Positions 15,741-24,803 of a stretch of DNA of 64,000 bases are shown in pieces. The first letter of the stretch is position 1. Every line of letters begins with the position of its first letter. Source of the DNA: Alloalcanivorax mobilis (GTDB lineage: Bacteria; Pseudomonadota; Gammaproteobacteria; Pseudomonadales; Alcanivoracaceae); assembly GCF_002864685.1 (NCBI RefSeq), contig NZ_NMQZ01000021.1:27688-91687 (forward strand). Direction: 5' to 3'. Under the pieces are notes generated by a model, which was given only the letters and a program-made list of their open reading frames with translations, searched no databases and was not told the DNA's origin. Made by a program: the position numbers and the translations under genes.

Positions 15741-16922
15741 ATGTCACGACCCTATCCCCTGGCTTTGCCCTTTGTGCTCGCCCTGACCATGGCGCTGGGC
15801 CCGTTCTCCATTGACGCCTACTTGCCCGCTTTTCCGGCCATGGCCGAGGCACTGGGCGTCAACATTGGCGAGGTGGCGCGCAGCCTCTCGATCTATGTGT
15901 TCGGTCTGGCGGTGGGGCAGTTGGTGGGTGGGCCGTTGTCGGATCACATCGGCCGTGCCCGGGTGATGTACGCCGGGCTGGGCATTTTTATCGTCGCCTG
16001 CGTGGGCGTCAGCCAGGCCGGCTCCCTGGAAACGTTGCTGCGGTGGCGGGCGGCGCAGGCGTTTGGCGGTGGCTGGGTGATGGTGCTGGTGCCGGCGTTG
16101 GTGCGTGACCGGGTCAGGGGCCGTGACGCCGCCAAGCTGTTCAGCATGATTGGCCTGATCATGGTGGTGGCGCCGGGGGTGGCGCCGAGCATTGGCAGCG
16201 CATTGCTGGCGGTGGGAAGCTGGCGTACTGTTTTCCAGTTTCTGGCGGTTTACGCGCTCGGGCTGATCCCTCTGATTACCCTGTTCGTGTTGCGCTCGGC
16301 GGCGCCCAAGAACAGCACCCCGGCGCCCCGGGAATCCTTGCTGACCCGCTATCGGTCGGTGTTCACCACCACCCCGGCCCTGCCGTTTCTGTTCCTGCAG
16401 GCGTTCGCGTTCTCGGTGATGATGCTGTTCATCACCCACTCTTCGTTTATCTATCAGGAGCACTTCGGGCAGTCCGAATCGGTGTTCGCCCTGTTGTTCG
16501 GGGCCAATATCGTGATGATGCTGCTGGTGAATCTCGCCAACCGGGCGGTGCTGAACCGCTTCACCTCGCGGCAGATTCTGATCACCTGCCTGAGCGTGCA
16601 GTTCGTCGGGGTATTGCTGCTGGCGGTGATGACCTGGACCGGCGCCTCGGTGTGGCTGTTTCTGCCGGCGATGATGATCACGGTGGGCGCCCAGGGTGGC
16701 GTGGCACCCAACAATCAGGCCTGTTTCATGGAGTTCTTCGAGCGCCATGGCGGCACCGCCGCGTCGCTGTTGGGGGCGGCGCAGTTCGGCGTCGCCGGCC
16801 TGCTCAGCGCGCTCTCCACACTGATGCCGGAAACCCTCGGTTCGGTGATCGCCGCCATGTTTATCTGCTCTTCGATCTGCATGATGATCGTGGTAAGGGT
16901 GCTGCGGCCGGGGCGCGACTGA
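15741..16922 (+). CDS. Bcr/CflA-type multidrug efflux MFS transporter
   Basis: A 393-residue, 12-helix drug:H+ antiporter. The helix-1 motif FSIDAYLPAFPAMA is diagnostic for the Bcr/CflA branch, followed by GQLVGGPLSDHIGRARV (motif A) and the GWVMVLVPALVRD region in helix four and five. Members export bicyclomycin, chloramphenicol, sulfonamides and similar compounds; the native substrate is unknown. A perfect palindrome lies at its promoter, which suggests control by a repressor that answers to a ligand. It is monocistronic: the next gene has its own 109-base leader. Confidence 0.88.
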   Translation: MSRPYPLALPFVLALTMALGPFSIDAYLPAFPAMAEALGVNIGEVARSLSIYVFGLAVGQLVGGPLSDHIGRARVMYAGLGIFIVACVGVSQAGSLETLLRWRAAQAFGGGWVMVLVPALVRDRVRGRDAAKLFSMIGLIMVVAPGVAPSIGSALLAVGSWRTVFQFLAVYALGLIPLITLFVLRSAAPKNSTPAPRESLLTRYRSVFTTTPALPFLFLQAFAFSVMMLFITHSSFIYQEHFGQSESVFALLFGANIVMMLLVNLANRAVLNRFTSRQILITCLSVQFVGVLLLAVMTWTGASVWLFLPAMMITVGAQGGVAPNNQACFMEFFERHGGTAASLLGAAQFGVAGLLSALSTLMPETLGSVIAAMFICSSICMMIVVRVLRPGRD

Positions 16923-17031
16923 GTCACGGCCGATGAAAATTGTTGTGCGGCGCCGGAACTCTTTGTCCGGATGCCTGCCTCACAGCCCGGTGGCGGCCCG
17001 CCCCCCGTTATTGTTTGCGCGATTCGAGACC

Positions 17032-18039
17032 ATGCCCTCATTCCGTACTTTTCTCTGCCTGTTTTTGGTTGTGCCCGGCACCGGTGCCCTGGCGGACACC
17101 GTCTGGCTGACCAACGGCGACCGAATGACCGGCAAGATCGTGCTGATGGACAGCAGTAAACTGCTTTTGGAAACGCCCTACGCCGGCTCCGTGCCCATCG
17201 ATCGCGCCATGATCAGCACCCTGCAGAGCGACGAAGCCTTACTGATTCAGTGGCCGGGCAGCCGGGGCGAGGTGAGCCGTGCAATACGGGCGGCGGAGCC
17301 GGGCACGGTGACGCTGCAAAACGGCGCCGACACCACCCTGGCGTTGACCGGCATCAGCCAGATTTTGCGGCCTAAACCCCTGATTCAGGACCTTCAGTGG
17401 ACCGGCGATCTGGATTTCGACATTCACTATGTGCGCGCCGAGCGCGACACCGACGACTTCGATCTGTCGCTCAACAACCAGGCCCGCCACGGCCCCTGGC
17501 GGCATAATATTCAGGGCGATTACAACCGCAAGTTCGCCGATGGCGAGCGCATCGAGCAGGACTGGAGCGCCAAGTACGCGCTTGACCGCTTTCTCAGCGA
17601 GAGCCGCTTCTGGCAGGGCCGTTATGAATATCAGCGGGATTGGTTCGAAGACGTGCGCCGGCGGCGCACGGTGGGCACTGGCCCGGGTTATCAGTTCTGG
17701 GACAATGAACTGGGCGCCTTCTCGCTGGCCTGGCTGCTCAGCTACAATCAATACAGTTACGCCGAGGAAAACGACGAAGATTTCTACGGCCTGAGCATGC
17801 AATGGGACTACAACCGTTTTCTGGTCGGCAAGACTTTCGAGCTGTTCAGCCAGGGCAGCGTCGGCAGGGCGATCACCGGCGCTGATGGCGGCTACGCGGT
17901 GGACGCGGCCATTGGCCTGCGCTACATGCTCACCGATTGGGCGTCGCTGAGCCTGAAAGCCGAGACCGATCTGGTCAAGGACTCCACCGAAGACCTGGAC
18001 GAAACCGACTACAGTCTGGGGCTGGGCATCGGCTGGTAA
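17032..18039 (+). CDS. DUF481 outer-membrane protein (YdiY-like)
   Basis: A 335-residue protein with a signal peptide cleaved near residue 22 (GALA, then DTVWL). The N-terminal third starts VWLTNGDRMTGKIVLMDS, as in DUF481 proteins, and the remainder consists of alternating beta-strands that end in the C-terminal aromatic residue (GLGIGW) typical of outer-membrane barrels. E. coli YdiY is the model. The role is unknown; some homologues are acid- or salt-induced. The start at 17032 was chosen because the signal peptide begins there; the open frame upstream is Arg/Pro-rich and not conserved in character. Confidence 0.82.
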   Translation: MPSFRTFLCLFLVVPGTGALADTVWLTNGDRMTGKIVLMDSSKLLLETPYAGSVPIDRAMISTLQSDEALLIQWPGSRGEVSRAIRAAEPGTVTLQNGADTTLALTGISQILRPKPLIQDLQWTGDLDFDIHYVRAERDTDDFDLSLNNQARHGPWRHNIQGDYNRKFADGERIEQDWSAKYALDRFLSESRFWQGRYEYQRDWFEDVRRRRTVGTGPGYQFWDNELGAFSLAWLLSYNQYSYAEENDEDFYGLSMQWDYNRFLVGKTFELFSQGSVGRAITGADGGYAVDAAIGLRYMLTDWASLSLKAETDLVKDSTEDLDETDYSLGLGIGW

Positions 18040-18076
18040 CAGCACGGATCACACCATCGAACGCACGGAGGGCACC

Positions 18077-18343
18077 ATGGCAACCGGCTGGGCTCGTGAC
18101 GGAGCCGTTCAGGATCAAATCGACAGCACCGTGGATTCCGCGGTGGAGCACGCGCGCAGCCGGCTGCCGGCGGGGCGCGGCCTGACCCATTGCGAGGAAT
18201 GCGAAGCACCGATTCCCGAGGCGCGCCGCCAGGCGTTGCCCGGGGTGCGGCTGTGCGTGGCCTGCCAGAGTGAGCGCGACGAAGCCGAAGTGCGCTCGGA
18301 GGGGTACAACCGGCGCGGCAGCAAAGACAGCCAACTGCGCTGA
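18077..18343 (+). CDS. ybiI: DksA/TraR-type C4 zinc-finger protein YbiI
   Basis: An 88-residue protein. The zinc finger is CEEC near residue 39 and CVAC near 60, and the tail GYNRRGSKDSQLR is nearly the same as in E. coli YbiI. The N-terminus GWARDGAVQDQIDSTV matches that family as well. It lacks the long coiled coil of DksA, so a role at RNA polymerase is not assured. ACGGAGG precedes the ATG. It lies 37 bases after the DUF481 gene and could share its transcript. Confidence 0.93.
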   Translation: MATGWARDGAVQDQIDSTVDSAVEHARSRLPAGRGLTHCEECEAPIPEARRQALPGVRLCVACQSERDEAEVRSEGYNRRGSKDSQLR

Positions 18344-18435
18344 ACCGGCGGCAAACGGCGGCCCGCCTTTTTGCTATCATGGCGCCGCCGCCCGCCCGGG
18401 TGGCCCGACTCCTCACTTCCCGGCCGAGACCCGTT

Positions 18436-18846
18436 ATGAAACTGGTGATTCGCTACTTTTTCCGCACCCTGCGCGTATTGCTCACCCCGGTGATGCTGCT
18501 GGCCGAAACGCTGAGCACGCCCAAGCGCCGCCAACGAGCGCCGCGGCAACAGCTCGAAATCGATCAGGCTTGCCAGCAACTGGCGCTGTATCAATTCAAG
18601 GCGTGTCCGTTTTGCATCAAGGTGCGCAAGGAAATTGCCCGCCTCGGGCTGAACATCGAAACCCGTGACGCCCAGCACATCGCCGAGCACCGGCAGGCGC
18701 TGAGCGAAGGCGGTGGCCGGGTTAAAGTGCCGTGCCTGCGTATTGACGGGGATGGCGGCGAGACCGAGTGGCTGTATGAGTCCGATCGCATCAAGGCGTG
18801 GCTGGCCGAGCGGTTCGACGACGCCGTGCCGGCGTCTTCCCGCTGA
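18436..18846 (+). CDS. membrane-anchored glutaredoxin-like protein
   Basis: A 136-residue protein with a hydrophobic N-terminal helix (about residues 5-25) followed by a glutaredoxin domain. The active site is ACPFCIK near residue 55 and the cis-proline loop is VKVPCL near 95. The extra Cys after the cis-proline is unusual. It would reduce disulfides with glutathione at the membrane; which side faces out is uncertain, but the basic residues before and after the helix favour a cytoplasmic domain. The ATG at 18436 is chosen because it begins the membrane helix. Confidence 0.85.
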   Translation: MKLVIRYFFRTLRVLLTPVMLLAETLSTPKRRQRAPRQQLEIDQACQQLALYQFKACPFCIKVRKEIARLGLNIETRDAQHIAEHRQALSEGGGRVKVPCLRIDGDGGETEWLYESDRIKAWLAERFDDAVPASSR

Positions 18847-18934
18847 CCCTGACGGATCTCGGCGTGGTAGCGGCCTGCAAGGCTGGCCATCGAGCGCGGC
18901 GATGATCTGTTCGCCGGCCTTTGGCCGAAGCGGC

Positions 18935-20032
18935 TCAGTGGCCGAGAAATTCTGACACGATGCTCAGCGACTCGATGTTGTCGCACACCAGTTTGATGCA
19001 CACCAATAGCGGTACCGCGATCAGAATACCGACCACGCCCCACATCCAGCCCCACAACAGAATCGACAGAAACACCGCCACCGGGCTCAGCGCCAGCCGG
19101 TGCCCGGCGATGGTGGGTGTGATGAACTGGCCTTCAAGAACGTTGAAGGCCAGCACCACCGCCGGGGGCAGAACGATATCCAGCAACCCGCCCTGAAAGG
19201 TGAGCAGGCAGACCGCCAGCAACACGGTGGTGCTGATCACCGAGCCCACATAGGGAGCGTAATTCAACAGCCCGACCATGGCGCCGAACAGCACCGGGTT
19301 GGGCACATCGAACAGGTAGAGAGTCAACGCGGCCACCGCCGCCAGAGCCAGGTTAATCAGGGTAATGGTGCCCAGATAGGTGGCAATGCTGGTTTGAATC
19401 AAACGCACTGTTTCCACCGCCGCCCGTTTGTCGTGAAATTGCGGAATCACCCGCACCAGCTTGCGCAAGAAAGTGTCGCCGGAGGCGAGCATGAAATAGA
19501 GCAGAATCACGCTCAGGGTGATGCCGTACAGCGCCGACCAGGTGCCGTTGAGCAGCCACTGCACTGGCGACCATTGAGTGCCCGCGCTGTTATCCTTGTT
19601 CTGCTCGCCGGGAGCCATTTGATCGAGCTGCCGCCTGGCTTGTTGCAGCTTTTCAATCGGTGCTTGCAAATTCTGCAGTTTCAGCTCGATGCGCTGCAGG
19701 TCCTGGGGTGCTTTTTGCAGCCACTGCTCGGCCGGTTTTGACAGGCCGTACAGAGAGCCGAACGCAAAAGCCAGCACCGCCACCACCGCCACCGCGGCGC
19801 TCACCGGCGGCGGAATTTTCAGTACCCGCAAGGCGCGCACCACCGGGGTAAAGATCAGGCTGATCAGAAAGGCGACGATCAGTGGGATAAACAGGGTGGC
19901 GGCGAAGTACAGGGTATACATCACCAGCAACACAAAGATGCCGGTCAGCATGGCCGAGCGCACGCTGACCTGAGTGACCAGGTTGTCCCGGTCTACGGGG
20001 GGGCGGGATTCTGGCGTGGGCGTGGAAGGCAT
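18935..20032 (-). CDS. AI-2E family (PerM/YdiK-like) membrane protein
   Basis: A 365-residue protein with about eight membrane helices: a pair near the N-terminus (residues 27-62), one at 75-95, then a long soluble region and the C-terminal cluster. The segment GLLNYAPYVGSVIS and the end LLWGWMWGVVGILIAVPLLVCIK-like region are the family hallmarks. Members have been linked to autoinducer-2 export, sodium/proton exchange or peptide release, so the transported substance is open. It faces away from the TAXI operon across a 357-base gap. Confidence 0.88.
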   Translation of the reverse strand: MPSTPTPESRPPVDRDNLVTQVSVRSAMLTGIFVLLVMYTLYFAATLFIPLIVAFLISLIFTPVVRALRVLKIPPPVSAAVAVVAVLAFAFGSLYGLSKPAEQWLQKAPQDLQRIELKLQNLQAPIEKLQQARRQLDQMAPGEQNKDNSAGTQWSPVQWLLNGTWSALYGITLSVILLYFMLASGDTFLRKLVRVIPQFHDKRAAVETVRLIQTSIATYLGTITLINLALAAVAALTLYLFDVPNPVLFGAMVGLLNYAPYVGSVISTTVLLAVCLLTFQGGLLDIVLPPAVVLAFNVLEGQFITPTIAGHRLALSPVAVFLSILLWGWMWGVVGILIAVPLLVCIKLVCDNIESLSIVSEFLGH

Positions 20033-20389
20033 GACGTGTCCGCGATTTGGTGGCGTGGTCGGCTTGGGAACGGCTGTCGCTGGCCCGGTTTTTATCCCAT
20101 CGTTTGATTAACGGCATCATACCGAAGCATCTTCACGCCGACTGTTAAAATGGTTGCCGACCGTATTACAACTGGTGGCGTTCGCTGCCGTTGGCGGCAC
20201 GCCCGCTCGGCCGCGATTTCCGTCGCACGCCCTCCGCATGTCCCTAATGGATGATTCGGGGAAACCCTGTTGCTGTTTCCCGTTGGCAATGGAGGTATAA
20301 GGTGCGGATAGCAATATTTGAACCCTTATTCCGCACAGCGGAACCGTGATGCGACTTTTATTACAACAACATCAAAACGGGAGAGATCA
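20033..20389. other. divergent promoter region, AI-2E gene and TAXI operon
   Basis: This 357-base gap is less G+C-rich than the neighbours, in particular 20100-20170 and 20290-20390. It should hold promoters for both directions. I could not fix a clear -35/-10 pair or palindrome. Small open frames here have no support. Confidence 0.4.
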
Positions 20390-21550
20390 ATGAGAACTAT
20401 CCAGCGAGGGCTGACCCTCCTCTGCGCCTTGATGGTGCTGCCCGGCGTGGCTTTTTCCGCGAAAGACGTCAACCTTCCCAACACCATCGCCATGACCGCC
20501 TACGGCACCGGCTCCGCCGGCTACACGCAGATGGTGTCGGTGGGCAACCTGCTACAGAACGAGTACGGCACCTCGCTGCGCATTCTGCCGGGCGAAAATG
20601 ACGTGTCACGAATGACGCCCCTGCGTACCGGCCGGGTGCCGATGTGCGCGTGCGGCATCGCCAGCTATTACGGCTCCGAAGGCGTGCTGATGTTCGCCGG
20701 CCCGAAGTGGGGGCCGCAGCCGATTCGCGTGATCGCCACTTCCATCGCCAGCTTCGGGCTGGGCGTGGCGGTGGCTGGTGACATCGATGTGAAAACCCCG
20801 GCCGATCTGAAGGGGAAACGGGTGTCCTACATTCGCGGCGACGACGCTTTGAATCTGGGCACCGAGGCTTTCCTGGCCTTCGGCGGGCTCACCTGGGACG
20901 ACGTGGAACGGGTGGAGTTTCCCGGCTACGGGCGCGCCTTCGATGGCATCATCGCCAATCAGAGCGACACCGCTTTCACCATGAGCGTGGCACCGCCGGC
21001 CCAGCAACTGGCCGCCAGCCCCCGTGGCATCGTCTGGCCGCGTCTCGACCCGAACGACAAACAAGGCTGGCAGCGGCTGCAAGCGGTGGCGCCTTACTTC
21101 CAGCCGCACCAGGTGACTCTGGCGGCGGGTGAGTACAGCAAGGACAAGCCCTGGGTAGGCGCCAGCTATCCGTACCCGATCCTGGTCGCCAACGCGGATG
21201 AAAAAAGCGGACTGGCCGGCAATCTGATCAAGGTGCTGATCGAGGACTTCGATAAATATAAGGACGCGGCACCGGGCAACAGCGGCTATGCCCTGGATCA
21301 GCAGAACATGAAATGGGTGATCCCGTTCCACGATGAAGTGGTGGCCTATTACAAAAAAATCGGCCACTGGAGCGATGAGATGCAAGCCCACCAGGATCGT
21401 CTTGTGAAGCGCCAGCAGGTGCTCAAGAGTGCCTGGGACGCCTTCACCGGTGCCAACCCGCCGGACGACGAAGAGGCGTTCAGCAAGGCTTGGATGACGG
21501 CGCGCGCCAAGGCGCTTGAGGCTGAAGGCATGAATCCGGTGTTTCGTTGA
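20390..21550 (+). CDS. TAXI-family TRAP transporter substrate-binding protein
   Basis: A 386-residue periplasmic protein with a signal peptide cleaved near residue 24 (GVAFSA, then KDVNLP). The mature start IAMTAYGTGSAGYTQM and LRILPGENDVSRMTPLRTG are as in TAXI (TRAP-associated extracytoplasmic immunogenic) proteins. TAXI proteins capture organic acids such as glutamate or alpha-ketoglutarate for a fused TRAP permease; the permease is the next gene. Start at 20390 chosen for GGGAGAG and the signal peptide. At 386 residues it is longer than most TAXI proteins (about 320). Confidence 0.9.
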   Translation: MRTIQRGLTLLCALMVLPGVAFSAKDVNLPNTIAMTAYGTGSAGYTQMVSVGNLLQNEYGTSLRILPGENDVSRMTPLRTGRVPMCACGIASYYGSEGVLMFAGPKWGPQPIRVIATSIASFGLGVAVAGDIDVKTPADLKGKRVSYIRGDDALNLGTEAFLAFGGLTWDDVERVEFPGYGRAFDGIIANQSDTAFTMSVAPPAQQLAASPRGIVWPRLDPNDKQGWQRLQAVAPYFQPHQVTLAAGEYSKDKPWVGASYPYPILVANADEKSGLAGNLIKVLIEDFDKYKDAAPGNSGYALDQQNMKWVIPFHDEVVAYYKKIGHWSDEMQAHQDRLVKRQQVLKSAWDAFTGANPPDDEEAFSKAWMTARAKALEAEGMNPVFR

Positions 21551-21582
21551 GCCGCGGCTCGCACCGAAAGGAGCAGCACGCC

Positions 21583-23568
21583 GTGGAATCAACAACCGAA
21601 CCGTCCGCCGGGCAGGTGTCCGGCATTCGGGAACTGCAGGGCTTCTGGCTCTGGGTTCCGCGTCTGGCGACCGTGGCGCTGACGCTGATGACCCTGGATT
21701 ACGTGTTGAATCTGGGGTACCTGAAAATCATCACCGCGGTGGAAAGCCAGTTTCTCTACACCGTGGTGGCGTTGATGTTGCCGCTGGTGTTTGTGATGTG
21801 GCCGATCCGGGCCGGGTGCTCGCCGCGTAAGGTGCCCTGGTACGATGTGCTGCTGTTTGTGATCGCCGTGGCCACGTGCGGGTTCTTTGTTTATAACGCC
21901 GAACGCATTCTCGATAACGGTTGGGAATACGAAGCTCCGCGCCACGCCATGCTGATGAGCTTTCTGCTCTGGGTGCTGGTGGTGGAGGCGGTGCGCCGGG
22001 CCGGCGGGCTGGCGCTGGCGTGCATTGTCGGCGTGGCCGGTGCCTATCCGCTGTTCGCTGATCTGATGCCCGGGCCGATCCAGGGCTTTCCTTCGTCGCC
22101 GGAACAGACCGCGATCTACCACGCCATGAGCCGGGAAAGTATTTTTGGTATCCCACTGCAGGCGTTCGCCAATCTGGTGATTGGCTTTTTGCTGTTCGGC
22201 GTGGCGTTACAAAAAACCGGCGGCGGCAAATTCTTCATCAACCTGGCCTTCGCGCTTCTTGGCCATGTGCGCGGTGGCCCGGCCAAGGTGTCGATCTTTT
22301 CCAGCGGCCTGATGGGCTCGATGAGCGGCAGTGTGATCACCAACGTGCTGACCACCGGCGTGCTTACCATTCCCGCCATGCGCCGGGTCGGCTTCGGCCG
22401 CGCCTACGCCGCCGGCGTGGAAGCCTGCGCCTCCACCGGTGGCGTGCTGATGCCCCCGGTGATGGGCGCCACCGCCTTTGTGATGGCAAGCTTCCTGAAC
22501 ATTCCCTACAGCACCATCGCATTGGCGGCGGTGGTACCGTCGTTGTTGTTCTATCTGGGGTTGTTTATCCAGATCGATGCCTACGCGGCCAAACATAAAC
22601 TGGAAGGCTTGCCGGAAGAGGAGTTGCCGTCACTCCGGCAGACCCTCAAAGAAGGCTGGTACTTCGTGTTCGTGTTCGTGCTGCTGATCTGGATGCTGTT
22701 TTATCTGCGCCAGGAAGCGATCGCGCCGTTCTACGCCACCGCACTGCTGTTGGTGATCAATCAGATTCTGCCTTATCAGCGTTGGGGCTGGAGCGATGTG
22801 TGCGACTTTTTTTCCAGCACGGGCAAACTGTTCGCTGAACTGATCACCATTCTGGCCGGTGTCGGGCTGTTGGTCGGGGCGCTGTCGGTGACCGGTCTTT
22901 CCGGCACCATCGCCAACGACCTGATCTACATCGCCGGGGGCAATCCGTTGGTGTTGTTGATGATGGGCGCGCTGACCAGCTTTATTCTCGGCATCGGCAT
23001 GACGGTGACCGCGGCGTACATTTTTCTCGCCGTGGCGTTGGCACCAGCGTTAATCCAGGGTGGCGGCATGGACCCGTTGGCGGTGCATCTGTTCATTCTT
23101 TACTGGGGTATGCTCAGCTTTATTACCCCACCGGTGGCGCTGGGCGCGTTTGCCGCCGCCACCGTGTCTGGCGCGCGGCCCATGGAAACCGGCCTCAACG
23201 CCATGCGGCTGGGCAGCGTGATCTACTTCGTGCCGTTCCTGTTCGTGCTCAACCCGGCGCTGATTCTGCAGGGGCAATGGCAGGAAATCGTGGTGGTGCT
23301 CGGGCAGGCGCTGGTCGGCGTGGTGCTGATCGCCAGCGCCATGCAGGGCTACTTGATCGGGGTCGGTGATCTGACCGTGCACCGCCTTCTGCAGTGGCCG
23401 CTGCGTGGCATGCTGATCGTGGGTGGCATGAGCTTCGCGATTCCCGGTGGTGGCCCGGTGCCGCTGGACCACAGTGAGCTGTTCCTGCTCAGCCTGGCAT
23501 TGACGCTGCCCGCGTTGGCGCTGGGTGTCTGGCTGAATCGCAGGCCGGTCCCGGTGCGTGGTACCTGA
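21583..23568 (+). CDS. fused DctQ-DctM TRAP permease (TAXI type)
   Basis: A 661-residue inner-membrane protein. Four N-terminal helices correspond to the small DctQ subunit and the remainder to the large DctM subunit, with MSGSVITNVLTTG and EACASTGGVLMPPVMGATAF as the DctM core. It uses the sodium or proton gradient and the binding protein encoded upstream to import an organic acid. I chose the GTG at 21583 because AAGGAG lies 9 bases before it; a TTG at 21547 would overlap the previous gene and has no such site. Confidence 0.9.
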   Translation: MESTTEPSAGQVSGIRELQGFWLWVPRLATVALTLMTLDYVLNLGYLKIITAVESQFLYTVVALMLPLVFVMWPIRAGCSPRKVPWYDVLLFVIAVATCGFFVYNAERILDNGWEYEAPRHAMLMSFLLWVLVVEAVRRAGGLALACIVGVAGAYPLFADLMPGPIQGFPSSPEQTAIYHAMSRESIFGIPLQAFANLVIGFLLFGVALQKTGGGKFFINLAFALLGHVRGGPAKVSIFSSGLMGSMSGSVITNVLTTGVLTIPAMRRVGFGRAYAAGVEACASTGGVLMPPVMGATAFVMASFLNIPYSTIALAAVVPSLLFYLGLFIQIDAYAAKHKLEGLPEEELPSLRQTLKEGWYFVFVFVLLIWMLFYLRQEAIAPFYATALLLVINQILPYQRWGWSDVCDFFSSTGKLFAELITILAGVGLLVGALSVTGLSGTIANDLIYIAGGNPLVLLMMGALTSFILGIGMTVTAAYIFLAVALAPALIQGGGMDPLAVHLFILYWGMLSFITPPVALGAFAAATVSGARPMETGLNAMRLGSVIYFVPFLFVLNPALILQGQWQEIVVVLGQALVGVVLIASAMQGYLIGVGDLTVHRLLQWPLRGMLIVGGMSFAIPGGGPVPLDHSELFLLSLALTLPALALGVWLNRRPVPVRGT

Positions 23569-23598
23569 GTCACTCGCCCGGGCTGTACCAACGTGTTC

Positions 23599-23620
23599 TG
23601 GCGCCGGCTTGCCGGCGCCA
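23599..23620 (+). terminator. stem-loop after the TAXI operon
   Basis: Perfect 9-base arms TGGCGCCGG and CCGGCGCCA with loop CTTG stand 31 bases after the permease stop. Only a weak T-rich stretch (ACTTCTTAT) follows, so termination may be partial or Rho-assisted. Confidence 0.5.
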
Positions 23621-23768
23621 ACTTCTTATCCGGCCCCGGTGACGTTATATTGCCGGTGCGCCCTCGCCCGATCCGCTCTCTGAAACCTTCCGCGGCGCGG
23701 GCCAACAGGCTGGTTCGGCGTTGCGCCCCCATGCCTTCTTCCCCTCTTCTTGGCCAGGAGCAGTACCG

Positions 23769-24734
23769 ATGAAAGCGGCGGTTCTTGACGCGCTGGGCAG
23801 CACGCCCGCTTACGGAGATTTCGACGAGCCCGGCCTGGTCGGCGATGAAACGCTGATCCAGGTCACGGCGGCGGCGATCAAACCGCTGGATCGGATGATC
23901 GCCGCCGGTACCCACTACAGCAGCCCGAAGACCTTGCCGGTGGTGTGTGGCATGGATGGCACCGGAGTCGATGATCGTGGCCAGCGGGTTTATTTTTCCA
24001 CCCTGCGGCGGCCGTTTGGCACCATGGCGGAGCGGGCGCCGGCGGCCTGGACGGTGCCGCTGCCGGCGGGGTTGGACGACGCGGTGGCGGCGGCGGTGGT
24101 GAACCCGGCGCTGGCCGCCTGGCTGCCGCTGGTGTGGCGGGCGGCGATGGCGCCCGGCGAAACGGTATTGATCATGGGTGCCACCGGCGCGGCCGGCCAC
24201 ATGGCGGTCAAGGCAGCGCGCTTGTTGGGGGCCGGGCGGGTGATCGCCGCCGGCCGGCGCCAGCAGGTGCTGGCGGCGCTGGACGCCGACGCCACCATCG
24301 ATCTGCGCTTGCCGGAACCGGCCCTGCGCGAGGCCTTCGCCGAGCACGCCGCCGACATTAATGTGGTGGTCGATTATGTGTGGGGGCCGCCGGTGGAGAG
24401 CCTGATCGCCGAACTGGTCTCGCCGAACCTGCACACCGCTGGTGGTGAAGGGGCCGGGGTTCGGCTGGTGGCGGTGGGCGAAATGGCCGGGCGCACCGTG
24501 GCATTGCCTTCGGGGGCGTTGCGCGGTTCCTGGTTGAACATTATCGGCAGTGGCACCGGCAATTTTCCGCCAGCGGACAAGATGCGTGACATCGTTGCCG
24601 AGATTCTCGATTACGCGGCGAGCGGGGTGCTGGAGATCGATGTGGAGCGGCTGCCGCTTGGCGATGTCGAACAGGCCTGGCCGCGCGCCGGCGCCGGTGA
24701 TCGGCGCCTTGTTCTGTGCCCGGAGCCGCGTTGA
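23769..24734 (+). CDS. MDR-family quinone oxidoreductase-like NAD(P)-dependent dehydrogenase
   Basis: A 321-residue medium-chain dehydrogenase/reductase without the zinc-binding Cys residues, so it belongs to the quinone oxidoreductase branch. The Rossmann motif is MGATGAAGHMAVKAA near residue 137, and the N-terminal GroES-like domain is short. The family reduces quinones or enones, or acts on alcohols; the substrate is not known. Start at 23769 is chosen for CCAGGAG upstream. It sits between the TAXI operon and a carrier gene in the same direction. Confidence 0.8.
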   Translation: MKAAVLDALGSTPAYGDFDEPGLVGDETLIQVTAAAIKPLDRMIAAGTHYSSPKTLPVVCGMDGTGVDDRGQRVYFSTLRRPFGTMAERAPAAWTVPLPAGLDDAVAAAVVNPALAAWLPLVWRAAMAPGETVLIMGATGAAGHMAVKAARLLGAGRVIAAGRRQQVLAALDADATIDLRLPEPALREAFAEHAADINVVVDYVWGPPVESLIAELVSPNLHTAGGEGAGVRLVAVGEMAGRTVALPSGALRGSWLNIIGSGTGNFPPADKMRDIVAEILDYAASGVLEIDVERLPLGDVEQAWPRAGAGDRRLVLCPEPR

Positions 24735-24767
24735 GGCTTATTGTCCGGGCAATCGCGGTGAAGGTGT

Positions 24768-24790
24768 GGCCGGCGGCGCTGCCGCCGGCC
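24768..24790 (+). other. perfect 10-bp stem-loop before the SLC13 carrier gene
   Basis: Arms GGCCGGCGGC and GCCGCCGGCC with a 3-base loop end one base before the GAGGAG ribosome binding region of the carrier gene. It could end the upstream message or act on translation of the carrier by hiding or exposing its start region. Confidence 0.5.
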
Positions 24791-24803
24791 TGAGGAGACG
24801 TGT

